Part shown: positions 25,345 through 34,523 of the stretch, piece by piece
Numbering within the stretch: the stretch's first letter is position 1
How the letters are laid out: each line of letters starts with the position of its first letter
From: JALHNI01 sp965229305
Lineage (GTDB): Bacteria; Acidobacteriota; Terriglobia; Bryobacterales; Bryobacteraceae
DNA: 64,000 bases
Direction: 5' to 3'
NCBI GenBank assembly: GCA_965229305.1
Contig: CBDDIZ010000020.1
Location: 51,016-115,015 of the forward strand
Made by a program: the position numbers and the translations under genes
Notes under the pieces: generated by a model
Databases searched by the model: none
What the model was told of the DNA's origin: nothing
Seen by the model: the letters and a program-made list of their open reading frames with translations, nothing else

Positions 25345-25358
25345 ATCCCTAAAATTCC

Positions 25359-26291
25359 TTAAGCCATTCCGGCTTCCCGTAAGATTTCCCGTAACTTTAT
25401 CAGATCCCGCTTGAAAATCGCCAACAATCTTTCCTTCGGCACCGTAAAAGTCTTCTTGCCCTGATCGGCTCCTCCCAATTCCGGATATTCGAAGTGCAAT
25501 TGCAGCGGCCCGGCGAACCCGGCGGTCTTCGCCATCCGGAAAAAACGCTGGAAATCCACCATGCCCTCGCCCAGGCCGCACCAGCCGGGTACCCACTGGC
25601 CCTTTTCGTTTTTTTCCCAGCGAAAATCCTTTACCGAAATGCCGCGCGTGTAAGGCATCAACAGGCGAGTGGTGTGCTGCCAGTTGCCGTAGCCGCCTTC
25701 CACCACCGCATGACCGATGTCATAGTTCACGCTTACTTGGTTGGGAGAATGATCCTTCAGCAGCGAGTACAGGTCCCACATCGAGGCGCCCACCTGATTG
25801 ACGCCGGAATGCGTGTGGTACATCGCCGTGAGGCCGTACTGCTTGTTCATCGCGGCGAGGTCGCGCACCTTGGGACGCAGTTCGTCCAATTGGGCCGGAA
25901 TGCTTTTGCCTTCCACGTACTTGAAGCCGCCCCAGCGGTAGCGGGGGATCTTGGCGGCCACCAGCGCCTTCATCACCGCTTCGGTGTGCGGCGTGGTGAC
26001 GTCGACGATGCCGGCGGTCACCATCGGCATGGAGAGCTTCTGCGCGCGGATCGTCTCCACCGCTTTGGGCAAGGCCTCGGCGACTTCGGACGGCTCCACA
26101 TGTCCGCCGGGCCGCACCGTCAGGTCAATGCCGTCGTAGCCCATTTCCGCGCAACGCGAGGCCATTTCGCTCACCGTGGTCCATTGGAAATGTTTCGAGA
26201 ACATCACCACCGGCCAGCGCGCAGCAGGACTCTGATCATTGGCCGCGGCCAGCGCAGCGGGAGCCAAAGCGACAAATTCACGGCGATTCAT
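25359..26291 (-). CDS. Exported sugar isomerase/epimerase-like TIM-barrel protein
   Basis: 310 residues. The start MNRREFVALAPAALAAA is a short twin-arginine signal, implying export of a folded metal protein. The mature part is xylose isomerase-like: GYDGIDLTVRPGGHVEP, TAMYHTHSGVNQVG, VSVNYDIGHAVVEGGYG and ISVKDFRWE supply the metal-binding His/Asp/Glu pattern. The likely role is sugar isomerisation or lyase chemistry in the periplasm. Its start is 4 bases from the stop of the upstream glycosyltransferase, so the two are probably co-transcribed. Confidence 0.85.
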   Translation of the reverse strand: MNRREFVALAPAALAAANDQSPAARWPVVMFSKHFQWTTVSEMASRCAEMGYDGIDLTVRPGGHVEPSEVAEALPKAVETIRAQKLSMPMVTAGIVDVTTPHTEAVMKALVAAKIPRYRWGGFKYVEGKSIPAQLDELRPKVRDLAAMNKQYGLTAMYHTHSGVNQVGASMWDLYSLLKDHSPNQVSVNYDIGHAVVEGGYGNWQHTTRLLMPYTRGISVKDFRWEKNEKGQWVPGWCGLGEGMVDFQRFFRMAKTAGFAGPLQLHFEYPELGGADQGKKTFTVPKERLLAIFKRDLIKLREILREAGMA

Positions 26292-26295
26292 GCCG

Positions 26296-27531
26296 TCATT
26301 CTATCGGTTCGCGAATCCATTCGGCTAAAGTGCGCGCCGTTTCGCTAAAGCGCTGGGACCGGGCCCAGGCGCGCGCCGCCGCCGACATCCTTTGGCGGCG
26401 TTCCCCATCCTGCAAAAGCGCCTCGATCTCGGGAATCAGGTCGCGATAGATCGCCACCACGCCGAACTCCGGACGCATCACGCCGCGTGCGCCGTCATGA
26501 TCCAGCGTCACGGCCGGCAAGCCCGCGGCCAGCGCTTCCACCAGCGTGAGTCCGTAGCTCTCGTGCCGGGAAGGGAAGACGTACAAATCGGCGATCTCGA
26601 AGAATGCCTGCTTGCGCACTCCCATCACGTAGCCGGGAAAGGCGACCTTGGTCTTGCGTAAGCCGTGAGCCAGCTCACGCAGCTTAGCCAGATACTTCTT
26701 GCCCATCATGTAGGCGGCGTCGCCGCAGATCACCAGGTTCAGGCCGTTGGGCGGAAAGCCTGGCTGGCGCTCCCATTCGGCGATCGCCTCCAGCAGCAGG
26801 TCCTGGCCCTTTTCGGGCGAGATCCGGCTCAGGCACAGCAGCGTCGGCACGGCCGGATGCAATTGAAACTGGTCGCGCAGCTTCTGGACTTCAAACGCGA
26901 CATCATCCTCCGGAAATGTTTCCAGCGAATGGCCCCACGGCAGCACGCGAATCTTGCCGGGCGGCGTTTGCGGGTAGCAGGAGAGCAGCACCTGCTTCAT
27001 CGCCGGCGAGGGCACAATCACGTGCCGCGAATACTGCAGACTCTGCCGCTGCTTTTCGAAGACGAGCTTGGCGATCGAGGGATACAGCGAGCCCAACCGG
27101 TCATAAAGCTGCACCAGCGTCTCGGGCCGTACGTAGTCTTTGGCATAAATCTTCGCGACGTAGGCTACCACGTCGACATGATAGATGCTGTCCATGATGA
27201 AGCCGCGCTCGGCGAGCCGCGGAAAAACGGGCGCTTCGGAGATGTCGTTGATCAGCACGCGCGTGTGGCGCGGGTCGTACCGGAGGATGAACTCGGTGGC
27301 CGCGGCGTCGAAGCGGTGGCAGAAGTCGGCGTACTGCCGTTCGGAGTAGCCGACTAACTCTTCCCCGGTGGGAGCCGCGGAGCCGAGGACGGACGGGTCG
27401 AGAAGCTGGAGCTCAAAGGGCTGGGTCCGGCTCCATTCCGCGGTCAACTGATTGGCAATCGCCGCTCCCCCGCCCAGCGGCACCGGCTGACCCGCGAAGC
27501 CCCCGTGCGCGGCCGAATAGATCACTCGCAT
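26296..27531 (-). CDS. Glycosyltransferase family 4 protein
   Basis: 411 residues with a GT-B fold. The N-terminal domain has MRVIYSAAHGGFAGQP and the acceptor-side GGGAAIANQL. The C-terminal domain has LLCLSRISPEKGQDLLLEAI and the nucleotide-sugar motif FPSRHESYGLTLVEALAAGLP with the EX7E glutamates. It transfers a sugar from a nucleotide donor to a lipid or glycan. The gene starts divergently from the PQQ-type dehydrogenase gene, with a spacer of about 50 bases. Confidence 0.9.
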   Translation of the reverse strand: MRVIYSAAHGGFAGQPVPLGGGAAIANQLTAEWSRTQPFELQLLDPSVLGSAAPTGEELVGYSERQYADFCHRFDAAATEFILRYDPRHTRVLINDISEAPVFPRLAERGFIMDSIYHVDVVAYVAKIYAKDYVRPETLVQLYDRLGSLYPSIAKLVFEKQRQSLQYSRHVIVPSPAMKQVLLSCYPQTPPGKIRVLPWGHSLETFPEDDVAFEVQKLRDQFQLHPAVPTLLCLSRISPEKGQDLLLEAIAEWERQPGFPPNGLNLVICGDAAYMMGKKYLAKLRELAHGLRKTKVAFPGYVMGVRKQAFFEIADLYVFPSRHESYGLTLVEALAAGLPAVTLDHDGARGVMRPEFGVVAIYRDLIPEIEALLQDGERRQRMSAAARAWARSQRFSETARTLAEWIREPIE

Positions 27532-27579
27532 GCCTGCTCAGAGCGTAGCAGAGGATGATAGACTGTAGCCGCCTTGCGT

Positions 27580-28731
27580 ATGAAACTGACTCTTCTCCTC
27601 CTGCCCCTTCTTCTGCCGGCCGCCGACCGCGTCAAGGTGAAACTGCCGGCTCCCTACGCTACGCCTTCGGTGGCCAACGGCGCCAAGCTGATTGAGAAGC
27701 CCGCCGGCGCCAAGCTCACCGTGCCGCCCGGCTTCAAAGTGGAGGAGTGGGGCAGCGGCTTCAAGAAGCCGCGCTTCATGGTGCAACTGCCTTCCGGCCC
27801 GGTCCTGATCGCCGATAGCGTCGCCAATGGCGCCGTGGTGGCCGTTTCCGGCAGCAACCGCAAGGACCTGATCACCGGGCTCGACCGTCCCTCCGCTCTC
27901 GCCCTCTGGAAAGACTATCTCTACGTCGCCGAAGCCGAAGCCATCAAGCGCTATAAGCTCGACGTCGCGGCTCTCACCGCCGGCCCCGCCGAAGTGATCG
28001 TGCCGCTCAAGAACTACGGCAAGGGCCACTGGACCCGCTCGCTCGCCTTCGATAAGAAGGGCGAAACGCTCTACGTCGGCGTCGGCTCCGGCAGCAACAT
28101 CGACCTCGGCGACCCCGAAGACCGCGCCGCCATCAACACCTACTCGCCCGATGGCTCCAACCATCAGATCTTCGCCACCGGCTTGCGCAACCCCGTTACG
28201 ATTCGCATCAACCCGGCCAATCAGCAACTGTGGGCGACCGTCCAGGAGCGTGATGGCCTGGGCGATGGCCTGGTGCCGGACTTCTTCACGTCGATCGGCA
28301 AAGGGAAGTTCTACGGCTGGCCTTACGCTTACATCGGCCAGAATGAAGAGCCGCGCCACAAGGGAGTGAAGCCCGAGTTGGTGGCGAAGTCCGTGGAGCC
28401 GGATGTCGTGCTGCCGGCTCATGCCGCCGTGATGGACTTCATCTTTTACACCGGCAAGCAATTCCCCGTGAAGTATCGCCACGGCGCGTTCCTCGTTTAC
28501 CGCGGCTCGTCGAACCGGACGGATCGCTTGGGTTACTCGCTCAACTTCCTGCCGTTCAAAGGCGGTAAGCCGGTGGGCGACCCCGAAGAGTTCCTCAGCG
28601 GCTTCATGCTGGGGGAGAAGTCGCGTGACGTTTGGGGCCGCCCCGTGGGTGTGCTGCAGATGAACGACGGCAGCCTGTTACTCTCTGAAGACGGCAACAA
28701 TCGCATCTTCCGCATCTCTTACACGAAGTAA
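27580..28731 (+). CDS. PQQ-dependent sugar dehydrogenase-like beta-propeller (secreted)
   Basis: 383 residues from ATG at 27580; a TTG two codons earlier is also possible. A short signal peptide (MKLTLLLLPLLLPAA) is followed by the soluble glucose / L-sorbosone dehydrogenase pattern: VPPGFKVEEWGSGFKKPRFM, VGVGSGSNID, FATGLRNPVTIRINP, LWATVQERDGLGD, GWPYAYIGQN and a late RGAFLVYRGSSNR-type blade. Such periplasmic enzymes oxidise sugars with PQQ and Ca2+. Cofactor binding cannot be confirmed by eye. Confidence 0.82.
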   Translation: MKLTLLLLPLLLPAADRVKVKLPAPYATPSVANGAKLIEKPAGAKLTVPPGFKVEEWGSGFKKPRFMVQLPSGPVLIADSVANGAVVAVSGSNRKDLITGLDRPSALALWKDYLYVAEAEAIKRYKLDVAALTAGPAEVIVPLKNYGKGHWTRSLAFDKKGETLYVGVGSGSNIDLGDPEDRAAINTYSPDGSNHQIFATGLRNPVTIRINPANQQLWATVQERDGLGDGLVPDFFTSIGKGKFYGWPYAYIGQNEEPRHKGVKPELVAKSVEPDVVLPAHAAVMDFIFYTGKQFPVKYRHGAFLVYRGSSNRTDRLGYSLNFLPFKGGKPVGDPEEFLSGFMLGEKSRDVWGRPVGVLQMNDGSLLLSEDGNNRIFRISYTK

Positions 28732-28770
28732 CCTCGGCGGCCGTGAAAAGCGCCGTATTGATGCGGCATA

Positions 28771-30129
28771 ATGTTCGATATCGCTGTACCCCGACCGCAT
28801 CAGGACGCGCAAACCCGGCGCGCCATGAACCCTGTTCGCGAAGGACTGGCCCGCACGGGCCTCTACCATAGCCTTCGCCTGCCCGACGGACGCGTGCTCG
28901 AAGGCGCCATGCCGCTCGAGTATCTCGAAGACCGTTGGGAGAAGTTCCAGTTCCCGGCGGACCTCAGCGGCCTTCGCGCGCTCGACGTCGGCCCCTGGGA
29001 CGGCTACTTCACGTTCGAACTCGAACGGCGCGGCGCCGAGGTGACAGCCATCGACTATGTCGATCTCGATACCTTTCGTAAGCTTTATACGCTGATGGGC
29101 TCGCGCGCCCGTTACGAGCGGCTCGATGTCTACGACGTCTCGCCCGAACGCTTAGGCCACTTCGACATCGTGCTGCTACTGGGGGTGCTCTATCACCTGA
29201 AGCATCCGCTGCTGGCGCTCGAGCGCGTGTGTGCCATCACGCGCGATTGCTGCATCGTCGATACCTTTGTGATCGATCCGCAGGAGTTCCGCGAAGGCAA
29301 GTCGCCGGCGATTCCTTACGCCGAGTTCTACGAGCACGACGAACTGGGCGGCCAGCTCGACAACTGGTGCGGGCCGACCGTCAGTCAGGTGCAAGCCTGG
29401 ATTCGCGCGGCGGGCTTTGCGAGCGCTGACATCCTGAACGTCACGGCCACCACCGTCTGCGTGCGCGCCAATCGACGCTGGCGTGACTTACCCGCGGTGA
29501 CGGAGCCGCCCTTGGTGCTCCATGGCATCAACTCGCCGATGCGTGGCGGCCGTACGTTCCGCGCGGCGCAGGAAGAGTATCTGGCCTTTTGGTGCCCCTG
29601 GCCGTCGGCCGAGCCACCGCCCCTCGACACGATCTACCCCGAGGTGGACGGCTACGGCACGCCGCCCATCTACGCGACCGTCACCGCCTCGGGACTGCTG
29701 GTGAACACGCGGCTGCCCCCCGGGCTGGCTCCGGGACAGCATCATGGGCGTTTGCGAATCGGTGGGTCCGACTGGTCGTCCCCGGCTGACTTCTACGTCG
29801 ACCTGCCGCCGAGCGCGCAGCCCCTCGCGCTGCATTCCGTGCAGGACGGCATCACCTTTGCGGACGGCGAGGTGGACTGGGCCCAGGGCGGCTGGGTGAC
29901 GCTGTGGCTGGAAGGTCTGTCGCCAGAGGCGGAACCCGGCAATGTTACCGTGCTGTGCAATGGCGTCCCGCATACCCCGCACGCGGTGGCTGGGGCGCAG
30001 GTGAACGTCCAACTGCGTCCGCTCTTCGCCGCGGGCGAGCATCGCTTGACGGTGGAGCATCGCGGGCAGAGTTCGCCCGCCGTTACCTTCCGGCTCAGCG
30101 GCGAACCGCCGCCGATCAAGGGTTTCTAG
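28771..30129 (+). CDS. SAM-dependent methyltransferase with C-terminal Ig-like domains
   Basis: 452 residues. Residues about 35-235 are a class I methyltransferase close to the CmoB/DUF1698 group: motif I ALDVGPWDGYFTFELERRGA, then VTAIDYVD, then FDIVLLLGVLYHLKHPLLAL. The remainder is beta-rich: a linker near 245-290, then two Ig-like segments, one with TVTASGLLVNTRLPPGLAPG and the other ending QVNVQLRPLFAAGEHRLTVE, which resembles TIGR03437-type domains of Solibacter proteins. That fusion is unusual for a tRNA-type methyltransferase and suggests a glycan or natural-product substrate. An internal start at 28825 is possible. The stop shares CTAG with the DUF1501 stop on the other strand. Confidence 0.72.
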   Translation: MFDIAVPRPHQDAQTRRAMNPVREGLARTGLYHSLRLPDGRVLEGAMPLEYLEDRWEKFQFPADLSGLRALDVGPWDGYFTFELERRGAEVTAIDYVDLDTFRKLYTLMGSRARYERLDVYDVSPERLGHFDIVLLLGVLYHLKHPLLALERVCAITRDCCIVDTFVIDPQEFREGKSPAIPYAEFYEHDELGGQLDNWCGPTVSQVQAWIRAAGFASADILNVTATTVCVRANRRWRDLPAVTEPPLVLHGINSPMRGGRTFRAAQEEYLAFWCPWPSAEPPPLDTIYPEVDGYGTPPIYATVTASGLLVNTRLPPGLAPGQHHGRLRIGGSDWSSPADFYVDLPPSAQPLALHSVQDGITFADGEVDWAQGGWVTLWLEGLSPEAEPGNVTVLCNGVPHTPHAVAGAQVNVQLRPLFAAGEHRLTVEHRGQSSPAVTFRLSGEPPPIKGF

Positions 30130-31553
30130 GCGAGCGCCTTTTCGATGACGGCGCCCTGAATCTCGGTGAGCCGTTCCTTACGGCCCAGATGCAGATAGCT
30201 CAGCGCGTCCTGATTCAAGCCGAGCTGATGCAGGATCGTCGTGTGGACGTCGCGGAAGTGATGCACCTCTTCGACCGCCTTCAAGCCAATGGCATCCGTA
30301 TTGCCAATCGCCTGGCCGCCCTTGATGCCGCCGCCGGCCATCCACATCGTGAAGCCGAGGTTGTGATGGTCGCGGCCCTTGCCGGTTTGCGCTTCCGGGG
30401 ACCGGCCGAATTCGCCGCCCCACAGCACCAAGGTGTCTTCCAGCATCCCGCGCTGCTTCAGGTCCTTGATCAACGCCGCCACCGGCTGATCCGTCTGAAT
30501 CGCCATGCGCAGATGATTCTCTTCGATGTCGTTGTGCGCGTCCCACTGCAGATCGCCGGGACCGCCGCCGGAGACGACGCAGACAAAACGCACGCCGCGC
30601 TCCACCATCCGCCGCGCGAGCAGACAGCGTCGGCCATAGTCGTCGGTGGGTTCTTTGCCCACGCCGTACATGGCCAGCGTCTCGGGCGATTCCTTCATCA
30701 CGTCGAACGCTTCGGGCGCCTCGGTCTGCATCTTGAAGGCGGTATCGTACGCCGAGATGCGCGCCGCGAACTCGGGATCCTCGCCATCCGGATTCACTTC
30801 GTTCAGGCGCTTGATCAGGTCGATGGTCTTCTTGCGGCTCTCGAACTTTACGTTCGCCGGCAGGTCCAGGTTCAGCACGGGCTTGGGGCCGGGCCGCAAC
30901 ATCGAGGGCTGGTAGACGGCCGGCAGGAAGCCGTTCATGTACATGGGCTGACCCGCTTCGAGCGCGCCATCGGGATCCGGCAGCACGCAGTAAGAGGGCA
31001 GGGAACTGGACTCTGACCCTAACCCATAGACCACCCACGAACCCATGCTCGGGAAGCCCGGCAGAATGCGCCCGGTCATCATCTGATACTGCGCGGCTGA
31101 ATGCACCACCATGTCGCCGGTGACACTGCGCAAGACGCACAGCTCATCGACGATCTCGGCTTGCTTGGGAAACAGGTCCGACACCCACAGGCCGCTCTGG
31201 CCGTATTGCTTGAACGTGCGCTTGGTGCCCAGCAGCTTTGCGTTCTGCTGCACGAACTGATACTTCGCTTCGCCGAACTCGGCGGGACGCTTCTGCCCGT
31301 GCAACTGATTCAGCAGTGGCTTGGGGTCGAAGGTCTCAAGGTGCGACGGTCCGCCGGCCATGAACAGGAAGATGACGTTCTTCGCCTTGCCGCCGATGTG
31401 CGGCGACTTGGGCGCCAGCGGATTCACCGGCTTGGCCGCCTGCGCCATCTGCGCAAACGCCAACGAGCCGAAGCCGCAGAAGGCGTCGGTCAAAAACTCG
31501 CGCCGGTTGCGGGTAGGCCGGCTGTGCTCTCTGACGTATGGCTCAGTTGACAT
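30126..31553 (-). CDS. DUF1501 family protein, Tat-exported
   Basis: 475 residues from ATG at 31553, though an in-frame ATG four codons upstream exists. A twin-arginine signal (NRREFLTDAFCGFGSLAFAQ) precedes a sulfatase-like fold: NVIFLFMAGGPSHLETFDPK, RRCLLARRMVERGVRFVCV, WGGEFGRSPEAQTGKGRDHH. DUF1501 proteins are encoded beside PSD1 proteins in Planctomycetes and Acidobacteria; the function is unknown but alkaline-phosphatase-like folding is established. It overlaps the upstream PSD1 gene by 11 bases, so it belongs to one operon with it. Confidence 0.92.
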   Translation of the reverse strand: MSTEPYVREHSRPTRNRREFLTDAFCGFGSLAFAQMAQAAKPVNPLAPKSPHIGGKAKNVIFLFMAGGPSHLETFDPKPLLNQLHGQKRPAEFGEAKYQFVQQNAKLLGTKRTFKQYGQSGLWVSDLFPKQAEIVDELCVLRSVTGDMVVHSAAQYQMMTGRILPGFPSMGSWVVYGLGSESSSLPSYCVLPDPDGALEAGQPMYMNGFLPAVYQPSMLRPGPKPVLNLDLPANVKFESRKKTIDLIKRLNEVNPDGEDPEFAARISAYDTAFKMQTEAPEAFDVMKESPETLAMYGVGKEPTDDYGRRCLLARRMVERGVRFVCVVSGGGPGDLQWDAHNDIEENHLRMAIQTDQPVAALIKDLKQRGMLEDTLVLWGGEFGRSPEAQTGKGRDHHNLGFTMWMAGGGIKGGQAIGNTDAIGLKAVEEVHHFRDVHTTILHQLGLNQDALSYLHLGRKERLTEIQGAVIEKALA

Positions 31554-33545
31554 ATTGGAACGCATTCAAATTCAGCATGGCTAGGGCAAACTCTTCGAGC
31601 GGCTGCGACTTCAGGAACGCGACCGCCGCCTGCTTCTCCGCAACCGATGGCAAGCGTCCCGTGGTGAGACGATAGGCGAGGTCCACCTGCTTCGCCGACG
31701 CCGGGCCGCCCTCGGTCCGCAGGCGCGTGGCGAAGGCTCGGGCCAGGCGATTGGTCATCTCGCCGTTCAGCATTTCGAGAGCCTGGGGCGCATGCGTCGA
31801 CGACTCGCGCCGCGCGCAACTGGAAGCCAAGTCCGGCTGGTCGAACGCTTCCATGAACGGCAGGCGCAGATTGCGTTTGTGGATCAAGTAAATGCTGCGC
31901 CGGTCATGCTCGGTGACGTCCTTGGTCGGCACCCATTGATGCGGCTTGTAGAGCAGATTCACCAGTTCGGGTTGCACGGGCAGCAGCACCGACGGTCCAC
32001 CGACTTTCGTATTCAGCGCGCCGGAAACCGCCAGCATGCTGTCGCGCAATTGTTCCGCATCCAGGCGGCGGCGGGGGAACGCCCACAGCAACGTCTTATC
32101 GGATCTTTCTGCTGTCCCACTTTGCCGGAGATCGGATTCGCCACGGCTTGCTGATAGGTGTTCGACAGCAAAATCTCGCGGTGCAGCGGCTTCATCTGCC
32201 AGCCGTTTGAGGCATACCGATTCGCCAGATAGTCGAGCAGTTCGCGATGCGTGGGACGCGAGCCCATGCGGCCAAAGTCATTCGGTGTGGCGACGATGGC
32301 GCGCCCGAAATGGAAGCCCCAAATGCGATTCGCCATCACGCGCGCTGGCAGCGGATTGTTCGGGTTGAACATCCATTCGGCGAGCTTGGTGCGCGGCTTT
32401 TCGGTTGTCAGCGGCAGTTCCGGCAGATCGGGACCCGCCAGGATGCCCGGCGGCCGCATGCCGACCGTCGCACCCTTTGCGGCATAGTCGCCACGCGCGA
32501 GCAGATGGATCGGCGACGTTTTGCTCAGGTCGTCCTTTACGCTGAACAACGCCGGCAACGGATCGGGCAATTCGGCTTCCTTCGCCTTGTACTGATCCTG
32601 CATCTTGACGAGTTCCTCGCCCTTCAGCATTTTCATCTTCGACTGCATGCGCTTGAGCGAAGACTCCACGGCGTCGAACTTCTTCTTCCAAGCGGCCTGA
32701 TCGGCATTCGAGGTGAGCGCCACATCCTGGTCGAACGTCGAGGCGAAGTAGCCTTGCACGCGGTAGTAGTCCGATTGCTTGATCGCGTCAAACTTGTGAT
32801 CGTGGCAGCGCGCGCAGCCGAGCGTCATGCCGAGGAACGCCGCGCCCACGATGTTGGTCATCTCCGTCAGCACTTCGTTCCGCGACGAAGCCACTTCCTG
32901 ATTGCCCGCATTCCGCCGGATGGCACCCAAACGCTGCAGACCCGCCGCAATGCGCAGTGTCTCGTTGTTCGGATTGATCTCGTCGCCCGCCAACTGCTCC
33001 TTCACAAACTCCGGGTAGGCCTTGTCCGAGTTGATGGCGTGTACGACGTAGTCGCGGTAGCGCCAAGCATCCGGCCGGTGATTGTCGTACTCGAAGCCTT
33101 CGGTTTCGCCGAAGCGGACCACGTCGAGCCAGTGCTGTGCCCAGCGTTCGCCGTAAGCGGGCGAAGCGAGCAAACGGTCCACCACTTTGGCCCAGGCTTG
33201 CGGCGATTTGTCCGCGAGGAAAGCGTCAATCTCGGCCGGCGTGGGCGGCAGCCCGGTGAGGTCCAGCGAGGCACGCCGGATCAGTGTCACCCGGTCCGCG
33301 CGCGGCGCCGGGCGCAGCCCGTCCTTATTCAAACGCTCGAGAATAAAGGCGTCGATGGGGCCGCTGGCCCAAGCCTTGTCCGCCGCGGTGGTGAACTGGG
33401 GCGTCGGCGCCACCGTGATCGGCTGGAACGACCAGTGCCGCTTTTCCGCCGCCGTATACGTCGGCATCGGAGCGTGCGGATACTGGGTCACCGGGGCGTC
33501 GGCGGCCAGTAAAATCGAAGATAACAGCGCCAGGGCCGGTCTCAT
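31543..33545 (-). pseudogene. PSD1/DUF1549-DUF1553 protein, split by one frameshift
   Basis: The two halves read in adjacent frames. The N-terminal part (33545 down to about 32100) has a signal peptide, the DUF1549 core ALDLTGLPPTPAEIDAF-type motif, YGERWAQHWLDVVRFGET and a CARCHDHKFD (CxxCH) site. The C-terminal part (about 32100 to 31543) has LLWAFPRRRLDAEQLRDSML of DUF1553. The break is at AAAGATCCGATAAG on the coding strand: adding one C gives DPDKTLLWAFP and restores the family reading. Either a sequencing indel or a very recent mutation. The full-length protein would be about 667 residues. It is operonic with DUF1501. Confidence 0.85.
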
Positions 33546-33595
33546 GTCGCCCATATTCTACATGGCCTTTACGACGGGGTAAAGGCCCGATCATC

Positions 33596-34516
33596 CTATT
33601 CAAACGTATAGCGATACGCCCACTTGGTCTTCGCCCCGGGCGCCGTATCCACGCGGACGTAAGGCTCCGGGCACACGGTCGTGCGGATCGACCAGAAAAC
33701 CAACTGCTCAATCGGCCGGTCCCCCTGGACTCGCACCGCGGCGCCGGTGTCCTTGCGCGCGACCCGAATGTCGTAGTCCGCGGCGGTGTTGCCAAAGCCC
33801 TCAAACGTCCCGAAGACGCTCTCGCCCTTCACCAGTTCGCGACGATAGCGGATGTCGCCGCCTTCGATTTGCGACAGTTCGCTCGAGGGTGCGCGCTTGG
33901 CCTTCAAGGCAAACGGAAACTTCACCTCCACCTGCGGCCCCGTCGTTTTGCCGTCCAGCATGAAGAACTGATGGTTGTACTGATTGAGCGCCAGCGGCTT
34001 TTGGCCCGTGTTCTTCAACTCGTGCTCGATCACCATGCCCTGACCTTTCAGCCGCACGGTCTTGGTGTAGCGATAGCCATAGCCCTGGCCTTGCAGGGTC
34101 TGCGTGAAGCGGATCGAACTTTTGCCCTTCTTCACTGTCCAGGTGCCGCCATCGACGATGTCGTAGGTGCGGAAGCGCTCGTAGGGCTTATTTTCAGGCT
34201 TGCGGACCATCCCCACGCCCACGCGCAGGAACAGGTCGCCGGGCTTGGCTTCCTCGTAGCCCACTTCGCTGAACTCTTCCACCGGACCCTGGATCGAGTC
34301 GTGCAGCTTAGGATCGTAGCGGTCGAACCACTGCCCGAAGTACTCGTGGTTCGCCGACTTCAAGCTGCCGATCTGCCCTGACCAGTCAAACCGTGTCCCG
34401 CGATAGTAGCCGTTTTGGGCGTCCGGCAGATACAGCCGCGCCGTCAACTTGCCCGACGTAATCGTCGCGCTGGGGAAATCCGCCGCCAGGGTCAACATCA
34501 GAGGAAGCAACATCAT
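33596..34516 (-). CDS. Secreted galactose mutarotase-like protein
   Basis: 306 residues. The N-terminus (MMLLPLMLTLAADFPS) looks like a short signal peptide. Beta-rich sequence with GYYRGTRFDWSGQIGSL near the start, EHELKNTGQKPLALNQYNHQ in the middle and VCPEPYVRVDTAPGAKTKWA at the end recalls aldose 1-epimerase-like (mutarotase fold) proteins, in which a long beta-sandwich binds sugar. The catalytic His/Glu pair was not confidently assigned. It is one of several secreted sugar-active genes here. It sits between PSD1 and the serine hydrolase on the same strand. Confidence 0.65.
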   Translation of the reverse strand: MMLLPLMLTLAADFPSATITSGKLTARLYLPDAQNGYYRGTRFDWSGQIGSLKSANHEYFGQWFDRYDPKLHDSIQGPVEEFSEVGYEEAKPGDLFLRVGVGMVRKPENKPYERFRTYDIVDGGTWTVKKGKSSIRFTQTLQGQGYGYRYTKTVRLKGQGMVIEHELKNTGQKPLALNQYNHQFFMLDGKTTGPQVEVKFPFALKAKRAPSSELSQIEGGDIRYRRELVKGESVFGTFEGFGNTAADYDIRVARKDTGAAVRVQGDRPIEQLVFWSIRTTVCPEPYVRVDTAPGAKTKWAYRYTFE

Positions 34517-34523
34517 CGTTCAT

